Assembly: GCA_023634235.1 (NCBI GenBank)
Contig: JAMKCF010000015.1
Location: 13,364,087 to 13,428,086 of the forward strand
Length of the DNA: 64,000 bases
Origin: Pisaster brevispinus
Taxonomy: Eukaryota > Echinodermata > Asteroidea > Forcipulatida > Asteriidae
Direction: 5' to 3'
The notes beneath the pieces were generated by a model. The model did no database searches. It was given only the letters and a program-made list of their open reading frames with translations, and was not told the origin of the DNA. Numbering within the stretch: position 1 is the stretch's first letter; each line of letters starts with the position of its first letter. Shown here piece by piece: positions 57,430-64,000 of the stretch. The position numbers were made by a program, and so were the translations under genes.

Positions 57430-58429
57430 TTATTATACGATTCCACGTTCCGTAGTGGCACGTATAAATCTTATAAAATCATGACAGTAAACAAAGTATT
57501 GCAAATTATAATCAACTTTCAAAATATGCTTTTACCGTAGGGAGATTCAGCTGGGGTTTTTTTTTGGCCGTGCATTGTATAACAAAGCGCTGTCGTTACT
57601 GCGTTACTCGCACTACGACTTTGCAACCCAGTATCGAGTAATAACGATAGCAAACGGTGCGTGACACCGTCACAGGTTGTTACTGCGCGGAGAAGTTGTC
57701 ACGATGCTCTACTTGAGAGTGACCTAGTCTTCGAAGCTCTTACCTCTTGACAGTTGTGTTACATTATTATTTTATATTACAAATTGTATCAAACAGAATT
57801 GTAAAGAAATAAGATAACACGTTAGTTTGAACGTACACGAGTGGTAGTTGGCTCCCATACTGTCAACTCACTCTAATGTGCAATCTAAGGACGGTTTTGT
57901 GTTGGAAACAGAGAAATCCAGGTTCAAAACAAAACCGTCAACACTTTTAATTTGCTTGCTAAACATTTTTCAAGTTTTATTTTTATTTCACTACTAATGT
58001 ATTTTGATTGATAGGGACATTAGGCCTACACAAACATTGGTTGAAAATAAAGTAATGTGAGGACAGTGATCTATAACGTAAAATGAATCACGCAAGTTGC
58101 TTCTGTTGGTTCTTATTTGGTGAACGTCTGGTATTGTAGGGTCAGCTCCACCAAGCCAAATGCACAAGGACAAACAGATTACAAACAGGGATGAATGAAA
58201 GTGATTTGGTGGAAAGTGGATGAGCAAACCTTCTTTATGTTGTCAGTAGCTCCATGCAGTGTGACACGTTTAATTAAGACGGAGAAATGTTACGTGTATA
58301 CACGCAAGGGGAAAGTTTGCACGTGCCCACCGTAGCCACGTGTCTTTAGTCAGCTAGCACGTTAAACTTCTTCTCTTTCTCGTTCTGGAATGAATGGTTT
58401 CCTGATAAGCTATCTTATCTAATTGAGGA
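57430..58429. other. Non-coding, two CACGTG sites
   Basis: CACGTG at 58320-58325 and 58337-58342. No coding-quality frame. Confidence 0.4.
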
Positions 58430-58620
58430 AAGTTCTCCGGGAACGTCCCTCCCAGTAGCTCCCATTAAATGGCCAATCGCCGCAGCGGAACGCCCATGAG
58501 TGACAGCGTGTTGCGCATGCGGACTGGACACCAGCTCATCACCGAGGGGAAGGGACTGGGTGGACAATGAGGCCCTGTGTGACATCACCGCTAATCACAC
58601 ACACACACAGTTGGTCTAAT
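58430..58620 (+). promoter_or_regulatory. Possible promoter or CNE before second first exon
   Basis: Contains GGCCAATCGC (CCAAT box type) near 58470, GCGCATGCGG (NRF1-like) near 58514, GAGTGACAG (Meis/TGIF type) near 58498 and a CA microsatellite at 58598-58609. It is GC-richer than its flanks and sits 450-750 bases before the start codon at 59186. No TATA box is evident. Confidence 0.3.
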
Positions 58621-58859
58621 GCGAATCAGCACACCGTTACCGGAGTTCATTCAACATACGACTCATAACGTAAACACGACCACGCACGGGCAACATCGCG
58701 ACTGCTGTATCCCAACACGTCACTTCACTCACCGTTTGTTACCAATACTATTGATTTAACATTTTGAGCTACTTAATTTTTTTTATTTTTTGTTTGGCCT
58801 CTTACTCCACTTCAAATGGTTGAGCCTCACCAATCCATCGGTGTTACACTTCTCTACAG

Positions 58860-59375
58860 GCTCGGTAGTAATCCCCAAGGTTTAGACCCCGAGCTTGTTT
58901 GAATCCGCTGCTACACGGACGGGCTTAGGGCAGCCAACTCACCGCATCCCGTTGAGAGAGCACGTTGGGCAACTCCATGCGACTTGTTGTGTGTACACAC
59001 TGTACTCGTCTACTGGAAGAAGGTATAGAAGGGGGGGTTGCAGCCCAACCCACGTATCCTTTTCATCTCTAAGGAGGCTTCAAGGAGGTCTCGGTGAGCC
59101 ATAAGAGGTTAGGTTGAACTCTGAAATACACCCTAATCCCACCGTGGGGGGAACGTCAACGCTGGAACCAAGAACAAAATCGAACATGAATAACATGAGC
59201 GAGCCGTTGTCAACGCTGGAGGATCTGGTGGGCTCGAGTCCGAGACCAGGTTCTGTGGTGACTCTTGCTGCAATGTCGCCGGGGATTCAGTGCAATGGAA
59301 CGGCAGCAACATCAGCCAGACACCGGCATAGAGATCAACGCACAGGTGACGACTACTCATCAACTACCGATCTAG
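58860..59375 (+). CDS. Candidate alternative first exon, coding from 59186
   Basis: Two acceptor-like sites precede it: TTACACTTCTCTACAG ending 58859 and TCCTTTTCATCTCTAAG ending 59073. Upstream frames are closed by stops (the coding frame has TAA at 59102), so translation should start at ATG 59186 (A at -3). It encodes MNNMSEPLSTLEDLVGSSPR and continues for 63 codons of Ser/Thr/Arg-rich sequence to a donor at 59376 (CTAG then GTACAC), or 53 codons to one at 59346 (ACAG then GTGACG). Both leave phase 1, the same as the exon ending at 49783. That fits alternative N-termini of a single gene continuing beyond 64 kb. I do not recognise the protein. The frame stays open to 59617 but changes to hydrophobic, intron-like composition. 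The true 5' boundary is uncertain. Confidence 0.5.
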
Positions 59376-59379
59376 GTAC

Positions 59380-61496
59380 ACCCATTATTTTGATTACTCT
59401 CGAAAGTCATTCTCCCGCTGTGTGTAAAAATTTCATTTTCAACTGTGAAATACTATTTTGTATTGATTTGCTATTACCTGGTACAGATGAACAAATAATT
59501 TCAAAGATTATCTCTGTTGAATCCGTCCGGAGAGAAAAATCCAGGCCTTTTTTTGATGTGAGCCTAGTATCACATACACTCGGTGAAGCAGTTCAAACAT
59601 CAGTGCCGCCATTTTGAAATGTGTACATTTTCCCAAAATTCAGTCATATTATTGAAAACACAACTATTTGCATGAAACTGTCACTAAAATTACAATTCAA
59701 GGGTTGCTGAGTGTCGTCTTCCAGCCAGTTTAATTATTGTCTTAACCCCATTGTTTTTCTCTTAGATTTTATTGATTTATTTTTGTTATTTACTCTGTCA
59801 TATTTTTTTTAATACATACATATTTGCTTACTTATGTTTTGTTGTTACTACGTATAGTTTCATGACTATACAGAACACATAACTTCCACAAGGTGGTAAA
59901 CATTTCGCACGATGTTTACTTTTTCTTATATGTCGTTTATTTATTTATTTTTTTTTAATTCATTTATTAATTTATTTCACGCGCCTTATAATTTTTAACT
60001 AGGTTTGTTTTTAATCCAGAACAACCCATAAAACGGGTAAACATTAGAGTAAGTGAAATGTTGTTTTATATATATATGGATATGTATATATATTTACAAA
60101 TAATCAGCATCATAACAATAGTTGTTCAAACTATAGTTGTATTGTTGTTGTTATATTTTTTATTTCCCCGGATTCATTGCTGTCTTAAAAAACGGACTGA
60201 TGAGCGTTGTCGCAAACCTTCAGTTAACATTTCCAATTCCCATCTTCTTTTCAATGTGTGAAATTTCTGTCCAAAGTCTCATTTTCGAGGAAAGAAATAA
60301 AGATAAATGGTTTTTTTTTTTTTTCTTGAAGCCATTTTATGTTCTTTTGGTAAATGCTTGTTGCTGATTCAGCTAAAAGGAATAACCACTTATTTAGTCT
60401 TGGTGGACATTACCCTTCCTTATGGATGTAAGTCCGACAGAGACCTTTCTAAGTGATTCCAAATTGATCATTTTGTCTTGCAAATTAGTTGACGACCTTT
60501 TAGTCACTAATTGAGATTGGTGTTCTGCTCGTCACTGTATTATTTTAGCAGTTAAATGGCAAATAATGCGTCCACATACGAGATCGTATCTGACCATATA
60601 TACTCACTTAACTGTCTGCTATTAGGCAATGGATCTTTGCTTTGAATGTGGTAACAACAATTTCAAACTAATAGACAGCCGTTTATTTCTCCCTAAAAGT
60701 TTTAGATTGAATTTCGCTCTAATCGATTGAAACGTGTGCAAACCGCCGATGATTTTGTCCCCAGTTTCAATCAAATAGAGTGAAATTCAGTTTAAAACTT
60801 GAAGCGAGTATGATTGCCAAACATCTTGTTGCTATGGTTAATAATGATGGAAAATGTGTGCAGTAATTCTGCAATACTATCTGACGTACAGTACAATCTC
60901 ATTATGTTTAGTCGGTTTTACATTTTTGTTTCGTTTTTGTTCATTCATCTATGTTATGATTGCATTTGTTTATTTTGCTACTGTCGAGCCGTTTTTGTTC
61001 TTTTAGCTTGTCATGTGATATTCTGGTTACGTTGATGCTGACAATAACGACGTCTAGGTGTCTTCTCGACGCCCTGTTTAGAAATCCAGAGCGCCCGACT
61101 CTATCGCTCCCTCGCTCCCACAACAGCATTGTAAAAGCACAATTTTGACGCCATTTCTATTTAAGTCTTACAATAATTGTCGGACTCCTGGCGGGGACAC
61201 TCCTGCTTATTCCTTGACTCTATACTGTTTCAAAAAAATTGACATTTTCCCTGTTATAGACATCACTCTGCAACACCCAAGTAAACTGAATTAATACGTA
61301 CAATGTAGCTTAAATCCACGTGTTTTCAGATATAATTCTCATTAGCCATAATGTAATTAGATTAACCCAATCTCTAGAGTACTTTTATTCAAGTCCAAAT
61401 CCAATACAAACAGCGAGCTGCATTAAGAACACTTTACGTCGACTTACAGGCGTTTTGTATCAATGGTCTGCGAAGCCCATGAAAGGACAGTTTATG
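59380..61496. other. Probable intron, AT-rich
   Basis: ATTT-rich tracts at 59760-59820 and 59935-59975 and a T run at 60310-60325. A pair of short complementary strings (TTGAATTTCGCTCTA near 60708 and TAGAGTGAAATTCAG near 60776) forms a weak hairpin. No coding-quality frame. Confidence 0.4.
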
Positions 61497-61533
61497 AATT
61501 TATTTATTTAGTCACTTATTTATTTATTTATTA
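61497..61533. repeat. TTTA tetranucleotide array
   Basis: About eight units of TTTA with a GTCACTTA interruption. Confidence 0.85.
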
Positions 61534-61550
61534 GTATTGGGGGTTTTTCC

Positions 61551-61699
61551 CCCTCGAATTATCATGTGGTTGCCTCGAAATATTCGTCCGTTTCCCTCGA
61601 AATACTACCTCGTTCCCTTGGAGTATTATTCCGCTCCCTCCAATTGTTATTTTTGTTTCCTAGAAATATTATCCAGTTCCCTCGAAATATTATTTCAAG
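61551..61699 (+). repeat. 21-22 bp minisatellite, seven degenerate copies
   Basis: The unit reads CCTCGAAATATTATTCCGTTC or close to it in parts: CCTCGAA, ATATTAT, then CCGTTC. Copies begin CCCTCGAATT, CCTCGAAATATT, CCTCGAAATACT, CCTTGGAGTATT, CCTCCAATTGTT, CCTAGAAATATT and CCTCGAAATATT. Length varies between 21 and 22, and substitutions are scattered. The array is old. Confidence 0.8.
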
Positions 61700-61759
61700 A
61701 AACAAGCAACCCACTATTTACCAGGTCACACGCTGATGGGGTAACAGTAGAAACATAAT

Positions 61760-63025
61760 TGTTCTCTTGCCTGTAGAAATTAAAGGGGGGTATAATGAAA
61801 CGCACTCCTGAAACTGAATTATAAAATCAATATTGACTGACTGGTACTTTTGACACTTCAGTCGCAGCAATCGAATTAAGTGGTGCTACTTTGATTTGAA
61901 GTAGATCTTCAAAAGATATTTCCTCTCTGCTTTGACCGAACTTCAGACGGCAGTAAATCTTAGGTGGATCGGTGCGCTGGTGTGAGCTTATAAAAAAACT
62001 GGATTTTCTGTTTCATGCCACTTCTGTGACTCCATTCATTTTAGTTGTTTACTTACGATCGAAGGTGTTCAATAATGGTGCACCTTGAGCACGTTCAAAA
62101 CAAAGTTTGAGAAACAACTCACAAGGATGCTTTCCTGTTCGACGGAGGACAAGAAATATTTCACTTTACCTGAACAAGGAAATGATTTGCTAATCAGTTA
62201 TCCGTTTGAATGTTTCTTTTTGTCCTTTTTGTTAATCCGATAGAACAGACGCAAACTTCCTTATTATTCGATACCATGGAAGGATTACATAAGGTTGTGG
62301 GTTTAAATATCCACTTGGGATTAACCCCTCCGGTGTGGGAATACAGGAGGAAGGGTTTGGATAAAAACAAAAGAACGGAGTGTCTACCTTTGATTAGAAT
62401 AAGATAATGGTCACGTGACACTTACAATGTTTGTGTAAACTGTATAACAATGGGTTAAACAGTCTGACACCTGTGCCAAGAGATTCCTAATCTTGGATTT
62501 TACCAACTCACCAACAGTTTGATTGTCCAGAACTCAATGCCCCTAGTCCTCGCCGTCATTCCCTCCGAAACCCCCTTGGCTAAACTTCAGGTCTTTTCAC
62601 AAAAGACCGTTTTTAACAAGGGACATTGATGTTTAAAAAAAAATAGCAAAACCCAGTCGTGTGAAAGCTATTCTTGTTTTTAAAAAAAAATAACCGAGGA
62701 CCCTCGTTATATTTTTCAGAGATCCAGACTTTTTTCCCAAGAAGTAGCAATGATGCTAAAATCACCACAATATGTAGTGTGACAAAATTACTGTGCCACA
62801 ATCATTGATATGGCGATATCATTTACATCACTATAAACTAAACTTCGCTCTTTTGTCTAATTGGGTTTTTGTTTTGTTTGCCCATATTCAAGCTCTATCG
62901 AAGAACTTTAATCACAGGGGAGGGTTGTTTTTACAATCGGATATTGTGATCTGACCAGTCCGCAAATTATTGCCTTAAATCTGACTTAATAAAGTTCACC
63001 GGATCCCAAGTAAAATATTCTCTGC
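61760..63025. other. Non-coding, nothing firm seen
   Basis: AT-rich unique DNA. One CACGTG near 62412. A ProLys-rich frame at 62210-62407 starts without ATG and lacks a domain. No gene called. Confidence 0.35.
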
Positions 63026-63307
63026 CACGTGATTTGGGATCCATGGGCCTCCGTGACTCAAAAACACGTGAAATCTCCCCGCACGTGAACGGGAACAGTA
63101 TGCAGCAACCTCGCAATTAAGGACTGTTTAGACGTACGATCACGTGCGTTGCGAGACGACGTTCGATATACGTGTTCTATCTCGCAGGCAAATTTCTTTT
63201 CATAAAATTACTAGGAGTAAATCAAATCAGTACCGTAAACAAGCATGAAACCCGCCAGCCTCTCTGTACGATGTTGTGTACCTACATTGTTCTGAAGTTG
63301 CCACGTG
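63026..63307. promoter_or_regulatory. Cluster of five CACGTG E-boxes
   Basis: CACGTG occurs at 63026, 63065, 63082, 63141 and 63302 within 282 bases. Random expectation for a six-base palindrome is roughly one per 4 kb. CACGTG is the core bound by bHLH-ZIP factors such as USF, Max/Myc and MITF, and by CLOCK-type dimers. The block is also CpG-richer than its flanks (GCGAGACGACG). It may be an enhancer or promoter of the putative gene or of an unseen neighbour. Confidence 0.45.
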
Positions 63308-63309
63308 CT

Positions 63310-64000
63310 TTCAGTGTCACGGTGTATTTCAATCGTGAGGCAAACGTTGACACGATTTCTTGTTTAGAGGTTGAAGTAATACTGAGGAATTTGTAATTTG
63401 TTTATGTATTTTTACTCAAGGAAATGACAGTGAGAGAAAAGGGGGCAGGTTCGGTAATTGGGTTGATCTAGACAAAAAATAACGTACGATTGACTGTAAA
63501 CAATTGCATTTGTGAATGCAAAGTCTCTTAGCAAAGAATGGCATGTTAGGAAATATTTTAGCATTAGATACTGTACTTTTCAAGGACATATCAAGTTGTT
63601 AGTATTGTTAATAAAAGTGCCACTGTTAGACTGTTCAAGTTTTCGTTTACATCTGCAGTTACCGAAATTATTCTTTGTAAAGTTGAGTTGCAACACCCCC
63701 ACCCTAGGTTATTTTGTTAACAATATCGGTTTACAAGTTTAGATTTATAGTGAACAGTGAGATGGCTGATGTTTTATGAAGCAATATTGAGGTTGGTTTT
63801 TATCCGACTATGTATGCATTCCTTTCTACGACAGCTGGAATCGAATACATCAGCACGATTGACGCTCGCATTAATCGGAATCGAATAATGTCGGGTCTTT
63901 GGGTTGGCACCTAGTTTGATTCTTTTTCGTGTTTTTGTTGTTGTTGTTGGTTTTGTTGTTTTATTTGATTGTTTGTCTGTTTCTTCGTTGTTGTTTTTCT
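63310..64000. other. Non-coding, TTG-rich end
   Basis: AT-rich DNA ending in a TTG tract at 63935-63960 and TTG/GTTT-rich sequence to the end. No coding-quality frame. Confidence 0.4.

Overview
This is a eukaryotic nuclear window, AT-rich and almost entirely non-coding. It has long simple-sequence repeats, minisatellites, short foldback (MITE-like) elements and very few coding-quality stretches. I see no prokaryotic operon, CRISPR array, rRNA or convincing tRNA, and no intact transposase or reverse transcriptase. The repeat style (long TTG, TTCTTG and CTG arrays, hairpin MITEs, a dispersed family ending in CACTGGTCTTTGACAATTACC, hammerhead-like hairpins) fits a marine invertebrate, most likely an echinoderm such as a sea star. 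That assignment is an inference from style, not from a recognised gene.

The best coding evidence is on the plus strand in the right-hand quarter. An exon at 49320-49783 has a polypyrimidine-tract acceptor, an ATG at 49348, 145 codons of Gln/Ser/Thr-rich sequence resembling the disordered N-terminus of a regulatory protein, and a GTATGT donor. A second exon near 59.07-59.38 kb also carries its own ATG (59186), encodes a similar low-complexity N-terminus, and ends at a donor in the same phase (1). The simplest reading is one gene with two alternative first coding exons, whose conserved domains lie beyond 64 kb. I do not recognise the family. The region between and upstream would then be long 5' introns holding possible untranslated exons (donor at 34129), a possible recursive splice point (43018/43019) and CNE-like blocks (48.73-48.96, 53.12-53.40, 58.43-58.60 kb).

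Layout: 0-5.4 kb AT-rich non-coding with homopolymer and G-tract patches; 5.5-6.1 kb a 580 bp CTG array with a 51 bp higher-order period; 6.4-13.2 kb duplications and minisatellites (154 bp x2, 30 bp x3, 25 bp x about 11); 13.2-24 kb mostly unique sequence with a foldback element at 16.2 kb and a palindromic GTACGTAC array at 24.0 kb; 24-36 kb sparse exon-like patches, TTCTTG repeats and more foldback elements; 36-49 kb GC-rich patches, dispersed repeats, hammerhead-like motifs and TTG arrays; 49-64 kb the two candidate first exons, CNE-like DNA, a perfect hairpin element with a 5 bp target duplication at 56.8 kb, a 21-22 bp minisatellite and a CACGTG cluster.

The most notable items are the paired alternative first exons, the fresh-looking hairpin element at 56823-56949, the tandem hammerhead-like motifs near 46.6 kb, the palindrome array at 23.9-24.1 kb, the roughly fifteen-fold excess of TGACGTCA and the CACGTG cluster at 63.0-63.3 kb. 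No complete new system is evident.
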